Source: Pseudomonas mohnii (lineage in GTDB: Bacteria > Pseudomonadota > Gammaproteobacteria > Pseudomonadales > Pseudomonadaceae). From it: a stretch of DNA of 64,000 bases. Below the pieces are notes generated by a model. The model had not been told where the DNA came from and ran no database searches. It saw only the letters and a list, made by a program, of their open reading frames with translations. Where the stretch lies: the NCBI RefSeq assembly GCF_900105115.1, contig NZ_FNRV01000001.1, positions 4,139,501 through 4,203,500 of the forward strand. Reading direction: 5' to 3'. The translations under genes and the position numbers were made by a program. Of this stretch, positions 7,923 to 16,803 are shown in pieces; the stretch's first letter is position 1, and each line of letters starts with the position of its first letter.

Positions 7923-9359
7923 ATGTTCGGTTTAGAGGCACTTGATCTCGCCCGAATTCAGTTCGCGTTCACTATCTCGTTCCACATCCTGTTTCCCGCC
8001 ATCACCATTGGCCTGGCGAGTTACCTGGCGGTTCTCGAAGGCCTGTGGCTGAAGACCCACAACGACACTTACCGCGATCTCTACCACTTCTGGTCAAAGA
8101 TCTTTGCGGTCAACTTCGGCATGGGTGTGGTTTCGGGGCTGGTCATGGCGTATCAGTTCGGCACCAACTGGAGCCGTTTCTCGGACTTCGCCGGATCGGT
8201 GACGGGGCCGTTGCTGACGTACGAAGTCCTGACGGCATTCTTCCTCGAAGCCGGTTTCCTCGGCGTCATGCTGTTTGGCTGGAACAAGGTGGGCCGCGGT
8301 CTGCACTTCTTCGCCACGGTGATGGTCGCCATCGGCACGTTGATCTCGACCTTCTGGATACTCGCGTCCAATAGCTGGATGCAGACCCCGCAAGGCTTCG
8401 AGATCATCAACGGCCAGGTCATTCCGACCGACTGGCTGGCGGTGATCTTCAACCCGTCGTTCCCGTATCGCCTGATGCACATGGCAACGGCGGCGTTCGT
8501 CGCAACGGCTTTCTTCGTCGGTTCCTCGGCGGCCTGGCATTTGCTGCGCGGCAAAGACAACCCGGCGATTCGCACCATGCTCTCGATGGCCATGTGGATG
8601 GCGCTGATCGTGGCGCCGATTCAGGCGGTCATCGGTGACTTCCACGGCCTCAACACACTCGAGCATCAACCGGCAAAAATCGCCGCGATCGAGGGCCACT
8701 GGGAAAACAAAGGTAACGAGGCGACGCCGCTGATCCTGTTCGGCTGGCCGGACATGAAAGAAGAGAAAACCAAATTCGCCGTCGAGATTCCGTACCTCGG
8801 CAGCTTGATCCTGACCCACTCGCTGGACAAACAGGTACCCGCCCTCAAGGAGTTCCCGCCTGAGGACCGGCCGAATTCGACCATCGTCTTCTGGTCGTTC
8901 CGGATCATGGTCGGCCTGGGCTTCCTGATGATCTTCACCGGATTGTGGAGCCTGTGGCTGCGCAAGCGCGACACGCTCTATACCTCGCGGCCGTTCCTGT
9001 ATCTGGCGTTGTGGATGGGGCCGTCCGGCCTGATCGCGATTCTCGCCGGCTGGTTCACCACTGAAATCGGTCGTCAACCGTGGGTGGTCTACGGGCTGAT
9101 GCGTACGGCGGATGCCTCCTCCAACCATAGCTTCATGCAGATGAGCATCACCCTGATCCTGTTCGTCGTGGTGTATTTCGCCCTGTTCGGTGCCGGCCTG
9201 GGCTACATGATGCGCCTGGTGCGCAAAGGGCCGAAGATCGACGAGGGCAAGGAAACCAACGAAGGTGGTCCTGGCCAGAAACGCACACCGGCACGTCCGC
9301 TGTCCGCAGCCGGCGATGAACACGCCGATGCCGACCACAGCCTGACCAAGGAGGTTTGA
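7923..9359 (+). CDS. cioA: Cytochrome bd-type (cyanide-insensitive) quinol oxidase subunit I
   Basis: 478 residues. It starts at the ATG at 7923, behind AGAGGAAG; this gives the standard MFGLEALDLARIQF N-terminus. The heme b595 ligand is His21 in FHILFPAIT, and the GRQPW motif of the quinol-binding region lies near residue 383. The periplasmic Q loop is short, as in the CIO subclass of Pseudomonas. Subunit I oxidises ubiquinol and holds hemes b558, b595 and d in the inner membrane. The C-terminal tail (about residues 440-478) is hydrophilic and charged. Subunit II follows after 3 bases. Confidence 0.96.
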   Translation: MFGLEALDLARIQFAFTISFHILFPAITIGLASYLAVLEGLWLKTHNDTYRDLYHFWSKIFAVNFGMGVVSGLVMAYQFGTNWSRFSDFAGSVTGPLLTYEVLTAFFLEAGFLGVMLFGWNKVGRGLHFFATVMVAIGTLISTFWILASNSWMQTPQGFEIINGQVIPTDWLAVIFNPSFPYRLMHMATAAFVATAFFVGSSAAWHLLRGKDNPAIRTMLSMAMWMALIVAPIQAVIGDFHGLNTLEHQPAKIAAIEGHWENKGNEATPLILFGWPDMKEEKTKFAVEIPYLGSLILTHSLDKQVPALKEFPPEDRPNSTIVFWSFRIMVGLGFLMIFTGLWSLWLRKRDTLYTSRPFLYLALWMGPSGLIAILAGWFTTEIGRQPWVVYGLMRTADASSNHSFMQMSITLILFVVVYFALFGAGLGYMMRLVRKGPKIDEGKETNEGGPGQKRTPARPLSAAGDEHADADHSLTKEV

Positions 9360-9362
9360 ATC

Positions 9363-10370
9363 ATGGGTATTGATCTTCCGCTGATCTGGGCCGTGATCAT
9401 TATCTTCGGCATCATGATGTACGTGGTCATGGACGGATTCGACCTGGGGATCGGGATTCTCTTTCCGTTCATCCCCGGCAAAAGTGACCGCGATGTGATG
9501 ATGAACACCGTCGCTCCGGTCTGGGACGGTAACGAAACCTGGTTGGTACTGGGGGGCGCAGCATTGTTCGGTGCGTTCCCGCTGGCTTACTCGGTGGTGC
9601 TCTCGGCGTTGTACCTGCCGCTGATTTTCATGCTGATCGGCCTGATTTTCCGTGGCGTGGCCTTCGAGTTCCGCTTCAAGGCCAAAGATGCCAAGCGCCA
9701 CCTGTGGGACAAGGCGTTCATCGGTGGTTCGGTGGCGGCCACCTTCTTCCAGGGCGTGGCGCTGGGGGCGTTCATCGATGGTTTGCCGGTGGTCAATCGT
9801 CAGTTCGCCGGAGGGTCACTGGACTGGCTGACACCGTTCACGATGTTCTGCGGAGCTGCATTGGTAGTGGCTTATGCGCTGCTCGGTTGCACCTGGTTGA
9901 TCATGAAGACCGAAGGCAAGCTGCAGGAGCAAATGCATGACCTGGCGCGACCGCTGGCGTTCGTATTGCTGGCGGTGATCGGCATCGTCAGCATCTGGAC
10001 GCCACTGGCCCATGCCGAGATTGCGGCGCGCTGGTTCACGTTGCCGAACCTGTTCTGGTTCCTGCCGGTGCCGATTCTGGTGCTGGTGACCTTGTACGGC
10101 CTGATCCGGGCGGTGGCCCGCAATGCGCACTACACGCCTTTCCTGCTGACGCTGGTGTTGATCTTCCTCGGTTACAGCGGCCTGGGCATCAGCCTGTGGC
10201 CGAACATCGTGCCGCCGTCGATCTCGATCTGGGACGCCGCGGCACCGCCGCAGAGCCAGGGCTTCATGCTGGTGGGCACGCTGTTCATCATCCCGTTCAT
10301 CCTTGGGTACACCTTCTGGAGCTATTACGTGTTCCGCGGCAAGGTCACCCATGAAGATGGTTACCACTAG
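9363..10370 (+). CDS. cioB: Cytochrome bd-type quinol oxidase subunit II
   Basis: 335 residues, the length of P. aeruginosa CioB, with eight or more hydrophobic segments. MDGFDLGIGILFPF, NTVAPVWDGNETWLVLGG and FEFRFK are the CydB signatures. Subunit II stabilises the heme-bearing subunit I in the membrane. It begins 3 bases after cioA (AAGGAGGTTTGAATCATG supplies the ribosome site), so the two are one operon. Confidence 0.97.
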   Translation: MGIDLPLIWAVIIIFGIMMYVVMDGFDLGIGILFPFIPGKSDRDVMMNTVAPVWDGNETWLVLGGAALFGAFPLAYSVVLSALYLPLIFMLIGLIFRGVAFEFRFKAKDAKRHLWDKAFIGGSVAATFFQGVALGAFIDGLPVVNRQFAGGSLDWLTPFTMFCGAALVVAYALLGCTWLIMKTEGKLQEQMHDLARPLAFVLLAVIGIVSIWTPLAHAEIAARWFTLPNLFWFLPVPILVLVTLYGLIRAVARNAHYTPFLLTLVLIFLGYSGLGISLWPNIVPPSISIWDAAAPPQSQGFMLVGTLFIIPFILGYTFWSYYVFRGKVTHEDGYH

Positions 10371-10390
10371 GCCTTTGCTGCGCGGATTTG

Positions 10391-10418
10391 TGGGCGCGAG
10401 CTTGCTCGCGATGGCGCC
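10391..10418 (+). repeat. REP element (single)
   Basis: TGGGCGCGAGCTTGCTCGCG followed by ATGGCG is a single Pseudomonas REP unit, GCGAGC-TT-GCTCGC, placed between cioB and the small third gene. It could form a stem-loop in the mRNA. Confidence 0.8.
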
Positions 10419-10456
10419 ATGACGGGCGCCACCCACCTTCATTGGAGGTTCAGGCT

Positions 10457-10624
10457 ATGAGCAACAAACATTCCCTGCACGACATCGAACAGGCCGAAAA
10501 AAAGCCGCTGTGGCAGCGGCTCGGCTGGTTGGCCATGATTTGGGCGGGAAGCGTCGGTGCATTGTTCATCGTCGCCAGCCTGATGCGGATGTTCATGAAC
10601 GCCGCCGGCCTGACCACACACTAA
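10457..10624 (+). CDS. DUF2474 small membrane protein of the cio operon
   Basis: 55 residues from the ATG at 10457, behind TTGGAGG. Residues about 18-48 form one membrane helix (LGWLAMIWAGSVGALFIVAS), preceded by a charged cytoplasmic N-terminus. DUF2474 proteins are found next to cioAB/cydAB and occupy the place of the CydX accessory subunit; a role in assembling or stabilising the oxidase is inferred from context. It is separated from cioB by 86 bases that contain a REP unit, and a terminator follows. Confidence 0.8.
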   Translation: MSNKHSLHDIEQAEKKPLWQRLGWLAMIWAGSVGALFIVASLMRMFMNAAGLTTH

Positions 10625-10666
10625 TGACCTGACATCCCATCCCGCAGCCTTGCGGCGCGGATTTAC

Positions 10667-10692
10667 AACCCTCCTGATGGAGGGTTTTTTTT
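10667..10692. terminator. Rho-independent terminator of the cio operon
   Basis: Stem ACCCTCC, loop TGAT, stem GGAGGGT, then eight T. It lies between the convergent DUF2474 gene and rlmG. Confidence 0.92.
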
Positions 10693-10699
10693 GCCCTGA

Positions 10700-11824
10700 T
10701 TATTTGCGGGCCTTGAGAATCACGAATTTCGGCGTGGCGGCGACTTGCTCGACCCCGCGGAACAACCGCGCGAGCTTGCTGTGATACCCCAGATGACGGT
10801 TGCCGACGATGTATAACGCACCGCCTGTCACTAGGGCTTCCCGGGCCTGCTGGAACATCCGCCAGGCCAGGAAGTCGCCAACCACCTGCTGCTGGTGAAA
10901 CGGTGGATTGCACAGCACTACGTCCAGCGATTGAGGTTCCTGCCCGGCCAAACCATCACCCGCCCGCACGATCACATCGCGCTCGCCCAGTGCGGCGCTC
11001 CAGTTCTCGGCGGCCGATTGCACGGCCATGAACGACTCATCGACCAGCGTGTAATGGGCCTCGGGGTTTTGCAGGGCGCTGGCGATCGCCAGAACGCCGT
11101 TACCGCAACCGAGGTCGGCGACCCGTGCGCTGCCGAGGTTCTTCGGCAGGTGTGGGAGAAACGCCCGCGTGCCGATGTCCAGGCCTTCACGGCAGAACAC
11201 GTTGGCGTGGTTGAGCAATTCGATGGCCGGTGTGTCGAGTCGATAGCGCGTCGGATAGGGCGAGACTACGGGGGCTTTTGCTTCGGTCGTGGCGATCAGC
11301 AGCCGTGCTTTCTTCACCGCCAGGGTCGCCTGCACCGGGCCGATGTAGCGCTCCAGCAGATCGCCTGCGGCACGTGGCAGGTGTTTGATCATTGCGCCCG
11401 CGATCACCTGGGTGCCTGGAGCCAACTGCCCTTGCAGGCGGATCAGTTGTTCTTCCAGCAACGCCAGGGTTTTCGGCACCCGGATCAGTACCCGGTCAAA
11501 GGGCCCCTTGAGCGCTTCACTGGCGGGTATGTGCGGTACGCCATCAAACGGCAGGCCATTGCGCGCCAGGTTTTTTTCCAGACCCTGAAAAGCCAGGAAC
11601 GAGTCGCCGCTGCTGGTGACGTTGACTTTGCCTGCCAGGCTGGCTGCCAGTGCACCGAAACTGTCGTTGAGCACCAGAACCCGCGTCTCGGTCGAAGGTC
11701 GCTGTTCGGCCAGATGGTTGAGCAGGTACTCGTCTGCCGCGTCAAAGGCTTGCAGGGGTTCGTTCTGCTGTTCGGGTTGGCGGATCAGGTCGAGGCTGGC
11801 GAAGGGTGTTTCGAGCAAGGGCAT
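10700..11824 (-). CDS. rlmG: 23S rRNA (guanine-1835-N2)-methyltransferase
   Basis: 374 residues, the size of RlmG. The N-terminal half is a degenerate methyltransferase-like domain (LVLNDSFGALAASLA). The C-terminal half carries the active SAM fold: VADLGCGNGVLAI, and then LCNPPFHQQQ, the (N/D)PPF catalytic motif of N-methylating enzymes. It methylates G1835 of 23S rRNA. ATG start at 11824. It stands alone between convergent cio genes and a longer gap to the LuxR gene. Confidence 0.93.
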   Translation of the reverse strand: MPLLETPFASLDLIRQPEQQNEPLQAFDAADEYLLNHLAEQRPSTETRVLVLNDSFGALAASLAGKVNVTSSGDSFLAFQGLEKNLARNGLPFDGVPHIPASEALKGPFDRVLIRVPKTLALLEEQLIRLQGQLAPGTQVIAGAMIKHLPRAAGDLLERYIGPVQATLAVKKARLLIATTEAKAPVVSPYPTRYRLDTPAIELLNHANVFCREGLDIGTRAFLPHLPKNLGSARVADLGCGNGVLAIASALQNPEAHYTLVDESFMAVQSAAENWSAALGERDVIVRAGDGLAGQEPQSLDVVLCNPPFHQQQVVGDFLAWRMFQQAREALVTGGALYIVGNRHLGYHSKLARLFRGVEQVAATPKFVILKARK

Positions 11825-11987
11825 GGGGCGGGGCTCTGGGTAATCAACGGGTATCCCGCGGCCCTGGGGCGTCTTGGCGGCGGGGCCGTCCGAGTGGACT
11901 GCGTCGTGGACAAATCACACGTCATCACTCAGGAGGGACCGCGAATGGTACGTTTTTTTGGAGTGGATTACTCGCAGGTTTTTCCAG

Positions 11988-12719
11988 TCAACCTATTGCG
12001 TTTCTGTCGAGGTAGCCAGCCTTGGCGGCCGCGATGACAGCTGAAATCTTATTGCTTACTCCGAATTTGCGGATGGCTTCCTGAACATGGAAATTGATCG
12101 TTCGCGGGCTGAGATTAAGAATTCCGGCGCTTTCGTAGGCTGTTTTGCCATCCGCGGCCAGTTTCAATACGTCGATTTCCCGCAGCGACAATTGCGGGTT
12201 GGACGGTGTGGCAGGCCTTGTGGGTAGCGATCGTACAGCCAGCTTGTGCAGGTGATGCCCGATGAACGAGGAAAAACCCAGATGTTCGTACAGCTCCCAC
12301 GCGCTGATCGGGCAGTGGCTGCGCACCAGGCTCAATATGCTGCACAGACCGCTTTCCTCGTCGTGAATCGCTTGCGACCAACCGTGTTGCAATCCCTGCT
12401 GCTCAAGCCCATCCCATAGACATCGCGCGCCGCTGAACAGCTCTTCGCTCCACACGATAGGCATTGCTGATTGGTGGCAATGAGCTACTATTGGATCAAT
12501 GGCAGCCAGCTTCTTTTTCTCATAGGCGGAGTTCCAGTCTGAGGGGTAATTGTTTAATCGCACGGTATTGAAATCGTCGGTTTTCGAAGTGTAACTGGTT
12601 GAAAAAGCAAAAAATTCGAACCCCATGTTTTTTGCAAAACTGAGCGATACACCGTAGGCGATTTCAAGTTCTGCGGAGGCTGCCAGTTGTTTGAGTTGGG
12701 ATTCCTTCCATCTTTCCAT
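11988..12719 (-). CDS. LuxR-type AHL-responsive regulator (LuxR solo)
   Basis: 243 residues from the ATG at 12719, chosen because AGGAG lies 7 bases before it. A GTG 36 bases further up is less likely. Residues 1-165 form an autoinducer-binding domain with all the conserved contacts at nearly TraR numbering: Trp62, Tyr66, Asp75-Pro76, Trp90, Gly113. Residues about 180-240 are the LuxR helix-turn-helix (LSLREIDVLKLAADGKTAYE, then ILNLSPRTINFHV). No luxI-type synthase occurs in the window, so it probably senses signals made elsewhere in the genome or by neighbours. Its upstream region is AT-rich and holds a perfect palindrome. Confidence 0.92.
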   Translation of the reverse strand: MERWKESQLKQLAASAELEIAYGVSLSFAKNMGFEFFAFSTSYTSKTDDFNTVRLNNYPSDWNSAYEKKKLAAIDPIVAHCHQSAMPIVWSEELFSGARCLWDGLEQQGLQHGWSQAIHDEESGLCSILSLVRSHCPISAWELYEHLGFSSFIGHHLHKLAVRSLPTRPATPSNPQLSLREIDVLKLAADGKTAYESAGILNLSPRTINFHVQEAIRKFGVSNKISAVIAAAKAGYLDRNAIG

Positions 12720-13036
12720 GATGTGGCTCCTGTAGTATTGGTGAATTGGATCCACTGTTTTGATGTGTTTGGGATTGTAGGATTAATCCTACGCAGGTAT
12801 TGATAATATTTAGCTTTATTAGACATTAGGAAGCTAAGATTTTGGTTCTAATGGAGGTAGATTTAAACGTTTGTATTATATGTATTCTTTAATTTAATCC
12901 TGTAAGGCTCCTGTATCGCGTGTTATTTAATATTTACGGCAAGAGTACTTTTTGCCCTAAAAGACACTACAAATAGTGAGTGTTTATGGTGTGCGCTTTA
13001 CGAGACACTGGGCAATCTGTTGAATGGAGCGTCCCC
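12720..13036. other. AT-rich divergent intergenic region luxR/fprB
   Basis: 317 bases, clearly richer in A and T than the surroundings. It must hold the promoters of both divergent genes. It contains the palindrome at 12777-12792. No other gene was seen. Confidence 0.6.
12777..12792. promoter_or_regulatory. 16-bp perfect palindrome upstream of the luxR gene
   Basis: GTAGGATTAATCCTAC reads the same on both strands. It lies 57 bases upstream of the LuxR ATG and about 245 bases before fprB. It could be the regulator's own operator. It does not follow the CT-N12-AG lux-box pattern closely, so the binding partner is uncertain. Confidence 0.55.
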
Positions 13037-13813
13037 ATGACCGCCAGTGAAGAGAAATTTACTCGCCAGACACTGCTCGACGTCCAGCCATTGACACCGA
13101 ATCTGTTCACGCTACGTGCCACTCGGGACCCCGGTTTTCGTTTTCGCGCAGGGCAATTTGCCCGGTTAGGCGTCACCCGCGCCGATGGCAGTACGGTTTG
13201 GCGTGCCTATTCCATGGTGTCGTCACCCTTTGACGAGTTTCTTGAGTTCTTTTCCATCGTGGTTCCGGGGGGCGAGTTCACCAGCGAGTTGAGTCGTCTG
13301 GGCGTTGGCGACACGCTGCTCGTCGACCGCCAGGCCTTCGGTTACCTGACGCTTGATCGCTTCGTTGACGGGCGTGATCTGTGGTTGTTATCCACGGGTA
13401 CGGGGCTGGCGCCATTTCTGTCGATCCTGCAGGACTTCGAGGTCTGGGAGAAATTCGAGCGGATCATCCTGGTCTACAGCGTCCGTGAGACCCGGGAGCT
13501 GGCTTATCAGGACCTTATCGCGGGGCTGGCGCAGCGTGAGTATCTGTCGGAATTCGCTCACAAGCTGCAACTCATCAACACGGTGACGCGCGAGCAACAT
13601 CCTGGCGCCTTGAACGGGCGCATTACCACGCTGATCGAAAATGGCGAGTTGGAGCGCGTTGCCGGGGTGGCCCTGACGCCCGAGCACTCACGGGTCATGC
13701 TATGCGGCAATCCGCAGATGATCGATGACACGCGCAAATTGCTCAAACAGCGCGATATGCATTTGAGCCTCAGCCGACGACCCGGTCAGGTGGCGGTGGA
13801 AAACTTCTGGTAA
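13037..13813 (+). CDS. fprB: Ferredoxin--NADP+ reductase (FprB type)
   Basis: 258 residues from the ATG at 13037, with GGAG 7 bases upstream. Residues about 10-100 form the FAD domain with RAYSMVSSP, the flavin-binding RxYS motif. Residues about 105-258 are the NADP domain with STGTGLAPFLSIL and LCGNPQMIDDT. The C-terminus VAVENFW ends in an aromatic residue that can stack on the flavin. Next to mscL, it corresponds to the fprB position I recall in P. aeruginosa rather than fprA. It supplies electrons to ferredoxin for stress and Fe-S functions. A terminator follows. Confidence 0.88.
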   Translation: MTASEEKFTRQTLLDVQPLTPNLFTLRATRDPGFRFRAGQFARLGVTRADGSTVWRAYSMVSSPFDEFLEFFSIVVPGGEFTSELSRLGVGDTLLVDRQAFGYLTLDRFVDGRDLWLLSTGTGLAPFLSILQDFEVWEKFERIILVYSVRETRELAYQDLIAGLAQREYLSEFAHKLQLINTVTREQHPGALNGRITTLIENGELERVAGVALTPEHSRVMLCGNPQMIDDTRKLLKQRDMHLSLSRRPGQVAVENFW

Positions 13814-13817
13814 TAAA

Positions 13818-13848
13818 ACGGCGCCGCAAGGGCGCCGTCCGTATTTCT
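13818..13848. terminator. Bidirectional terminator between fprB and mscL
   Basis: Stem ACGGCGCC, loop GCAAG, stem GGCGCCGT, then a T-rich stretch. The genes on both sides converge on it. Confidence 0.8.
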
Positions 13849-13857
13849 TTCAAGCTT

Positions 13858-14271
13858 TCAAGGCCGGTTGTTCTGGGCCTTGAGCAGATCGCGGATCTCG
13901 CCCAGCAACACTTCTTCCTTGGTCGGAACCGGCGGCACGGTGGGCGCCACTGCCTCTTCGCGTTTCAGGTGGTTAATGGCTTTGACACCCATGAAGATCG
14001 CGAAGGCGACGATGAGGAAGTCGATCAGGCTCTGGATGAATTTACCGTAGGCCAGCACCACCGCCGGGACGTTACCGTCAGCGGCCTTGAGCGTAATGGC
14101 CAGGTCACTGAAGTCCACCCCACCGATCAACAGCCCGATTGGCGGCATGATCACATCGCCGACAAACGACGTGACAATCTTGCCGAAGGCGGCGCCGATG
14201 ATGATACCCACGGCCATGTCGACCACATTGCCCTTGACCGCGAAGGCCTTGAACTCACTTATCACGCCCAT
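13858..14271 (-). CDS. mscL: Large-conductance mechanosensitive channel
   Basis: 137 residues, equal to E. coli MscL in length. The N-terminal amphipathic helix [18 protein letters not shown] is followed by pore helix TM1 ([20 protein letters not shown]), a periplasmic loop, TM2 ([20 protein letters not shown]) and a cytoplasmic helical bundle ([12 protein letters not shown]). The pentamer opens under membrane tension and releases solutes on hypo-osmotic shock. It is monocistronic. Confidence 0.97.
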   Translation of the reverse strand: MGVISEFKAFAVKGNVVDMAVGIIIGAAFGKIVTSFVGDVIMPPIGLLIGGVDFSDLAITLKAADGNVPAVVLAYGKFIQSLIDFLIVAFAIFMGVKAINHLKREEAVAPTVPPVPTKEEVLLGEIRDLLKAQNNRP

Positions 14272-14867
14272 AGGTTATTTCCTTGTTACAGATGAGGTTG
14301 GTGACCGCAGTGTAAATCAGCAAGACGCATCTTGCTCGAAACGCCTGCTTACAAACGCCGCCTGCTGTCGACCGGGGTATCGGGAAAAAGTTTGACAATG
14401 CCACCCTCGCAGGGTGGGCGAGAAAGGGTTTCGAGGTATTTTCGCGATCCTGTCGTCGTGCTGCTCTACTGTCGAAAACCAGGCGTGTGGCGAAGGTCAG
14501 CTGGAATGAAATGATAGTGACAACATAAATAAAATTTCACTTTTGGTTGTTTGGATTATGAGATTTCAGTGGGGAGATGAGAGCGAGGTCGAGATTTAAG
14601 AGTGTGCTTGGTCAGATTTGCTATTTGTATTGATGACAGAGTTTGCGCTTGCTGTACGTTGAGGCGGTAGTTGTAGTGGATGTGTACAGGGTTATATGTG
14701 GGGGGTATTTGCTGTTAGTTGTAAAAAATTGTAATTGTTTTTAATTAACTATATCGTTACGCGTGTTAATCGATCATGACAAGTTGTAGGCAGTCACTCG
14801 GCGGACACCCGCGTCGCACTGATTCGCTCCACCTGGGGTATCATCGCGATTTTTGCCGGGAGTTCCG
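14272..14867. other. Long intergenic region mscL/radA with an AT-rich core
   Basis: 596 bases between divergent genes. The part from about 14510 to 14770 is strongly AT-rich, unlike its surroundings, and contains no convincing ORF, tRNA or terminator. It must hold the radA promoter in its last 100 bases. In P. aeruginosa I recall extra genes, including katB, between radA and mscL, so this may be a region of gene gain and loss. Confidence 0.5.
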
Positions 14868-16235
14868 ATGGCCAAGGCCAAGCGCATGTATGGCTGCACC
14901 GAGTGCGGCTCGACTTTTCCGAAGTGGGCTGGCCAGTGCGGCGAGTGCGGCGCCTGGAACACGCTGACTGAAACCATGGTGGAAAGCGGCGGGGCGGCAG
15001 CGCCCAGCGGTCGCACCGGCTGGACCGGTCAACAGGCGCAGATCAAGACCCTGGCCGAAGTCAGTGTCGAGGAGATTCCGCGTTTTTCCACGGCGTCCAG
15101 CGAACTGGACCGGGTGCTGGGCGGTGGTCTGGTGGACGGTTCGGTGGTGCTGATCGGTGGTGATCCCGGCATTGGCAAATCGACCATTCTGTTGCAAACC
15201 TTGTGCAACCTCGCCAAGAGCATGCCGGCGCTGTACGTCACCGGCGAAGAGTCCCAACAGCAAGTGGCCATGCGTGCCCGACGCCTCGGGTTGCCTCAGG
15301 ATCAGTTGCGGGTCATGACCGAGACCTGTATCGAAACCATCATCGCCACGGCGCGGCAGGAAAAGCCCAAGGTGATGGTGATCGACTCGATCCAGACGAT
15401 TTTCACCGAGCAACTGCAGTCGGCACCGGGCGGCGTGTCTCAGGTCCGCGAAAGCGCGGCATTGCTGGTGCGTTATGCCAAGCAGAGCGGCACGGCGATT
15501 TTCCTGGTCGGCCATGTCACCAAGGAGGGGGCGCTGGCTGGTCCCCGTGTGTTGGAGCACATGGTCGATACGGTCCTGTATTTCGAAGGCGAATCCGATG
15601 GTCGTCTGCGCCTGCTGCGGGCAGTGAAAAACCGTTTCGGTGCGGTTAACGAACTGGGCGTGTTCGGCATGACCGACAAGGGGCTGAAAGAAGTCTCCAA
15701 TCCTTCGGCGATTTTTCTGACCCGGGCTCAGGAAGAAGTTCCGGGCAGTGTGGTCATGGCGACGTGGGAGGGTACCCGACCGATGCTGGTGGAAGTCCAG
15801 GCGTTGGTGGACGACAGCCATCTGGCCAATCCGCGCCGGGTAACCCTGGGTCTGGATCAGAATCGCCTGGCGATGTTGCTGGCGGTGTTACATCGTCATG
15901 GCGGCATTCCGACCCACGATCAGGACGTATTCCTCAACGTCGTCGGTGGCGTGAAAGTGTTGGAAACGGCTTCCGATCTGGCGTTGATGGCGGCGGTCAT
16001 GTCCAGCTTGCGCAACCGGCCGTTGCCTCATGATCTGCTGGTGTTTGGTGAGGTGGGGCTGTCCGGTGAAGTGCGTCCGGTACCGAGCGGTCAGGAGCGT
16101 TTGAAAGAGGCCGCCAAACACGGTTTCAAGCGCGCCATCGTGCCCAAGGGCAATGCACCGAAAGAGGCCCCGCCGGGTTTGCAGATCATTGCCGTCACCC
16201 GTCTGGAGCAGGCGCTGGACGCCTTGTTCGAATAA
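14868..16235 (+). CDS. radA: DNA repair protein RadA
   Basis: 455 residues from the ATG at 14868, with GGGAG 5 bases before it. An in-frame TTG 15 bases upstream is less likely. Order of domains: C4 zinc finger CTECGSTFPKWAGQCGEC (residues about 10-27), RecA-like ATPase with Walker A GGDPGIGKST near residue 100, the RadA-specific KNRFG motif, and a C-terminal Lon-like domain without a protease active site. RadA drives branch migration of recombination intermediates. It stands alone; a PilZ gene converges from downstream. Confidence 0.97.
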   Translation: MAKAKRMYGCTECGSTFPKWAGQCGECGAWNTLTETMVESGGAAAPSGRTGWTGQQAQIKTLAEVSVEEIPRFSTASSELDRVLGGGLVDGSVVLIGGDPGIGKSTILLQTLCNLAKSMPALYVTGEESQQQVAMRARRLGLPQDQLRVMTETCIETIIATARQEKPKVMVIDSIQTIFTEQLQSAPGGVSQVRESAALLVRYAKQSGTAIFLVGHVTKEGALAGPRVLEHMVDTVLYFEGESDGRLRLLRAVKNRFGAVNELGVFGMTDKGLKEVSNPSAIFLTRAQEEVPGSVVMATWEGTRPMLVEVQALVDDSHLANPRRVTLGLDQNRLAMLLAVLHRHGGIPTHDQDVFLNVVGGVKVLETASDLALMAAVMSSLRNRPLPHDLLVFGEVGLSGEVRPVPSGQERLKEAAKHGFKRAIVPKGNAPKEAPPGLQIIAVTRLEQALDALFE

Positions 16236-16278
16236 GTTTCCGGGCCGGACTTGATCCCAGTGGGATGGTGTCGGGCCG

Positions 16279-16647
16279 TCAGATTTCGATCAGGGCACCC
16301 AGCTCTCGTTCAAGTTCAGCGGCGTCACCCAGGTTGAACTCAATCACCCGCCGCAGGCTCGCAATCGATTCCAGGCTGAGATGCCGGCAGACAAAGCCGA
16401 GCTGGCCTTTGTCCTCGTGGGTCAGTTCGACATCCATGGCAATGTCGGTGTCATCGGACAGGTGAATGCCGACGGAAAAGTTCTGCTGCGGATTACCCAG
16501 CCACGGGACAGGGCGTTCAATCAGCAAGCCCTTGAGTGACAGGTCGATCAGCTTCACCGACCAGGTGTGTTCACCCTGACGGAGCTCGGTTCGGGCATCG
16601 AACGCAATACGTTTGAAACGGCGGCGGTCGGCAGGGTGGTCGCTCAT
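16279..16647 (-). CDS. PilZ domain protein (c-di-GMP binding)
   Basis: 122 residues from the ATG at 16647, preceded by GAGGATTGCGCC. The frame stays open upstream, but that part lacks a ribosome site. The PilZ signature is complete: RRRFKR near residues 8-13 (the RxxxR clamp) and DLSLKG near residue 38 (the D/N-x-S-x-x-G strand). It should bind cyclic di-GMP. As a single-domain protein it probably acts by binding a partner, which cannot be named from context. MorA, encoded at 25683-29531, makes or degrades the same messenger. Confidence 0.88.
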   Translation of the reverse strand: MSDHPADRRRFKRIAFDARTELRQGEHTWSVKLIDLSLKGLLIERPVPWLGNPQQNFSVGIHLSDDTDIAMDVELTHEDKGQLGFVCRHLSLESIASLRRVIEFNLGDAAELERELGALIEI

Positions 16648-16803
16648 GGCGCAATCCTCGATAGGTTCGCTGACTATAGACCCGCCTTTCGCAAGACTGC
16701 CAGCAAGAGAGGCGCCAGACCAATATCGGGTATGCCCTTTGTCGTCAGGGGCGCTAAACTCGAGGTGGCTTTCTTTCTTGTCCACTCTGGCTGGAATAAT
16801 AAA

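Noticed and set aside
12720..13036. Classical lux box upstream of the LuxR solo
   Set aside because: No 20-bp CT-N12-AG dyad was found; only the 16-bp palindrome is evident.
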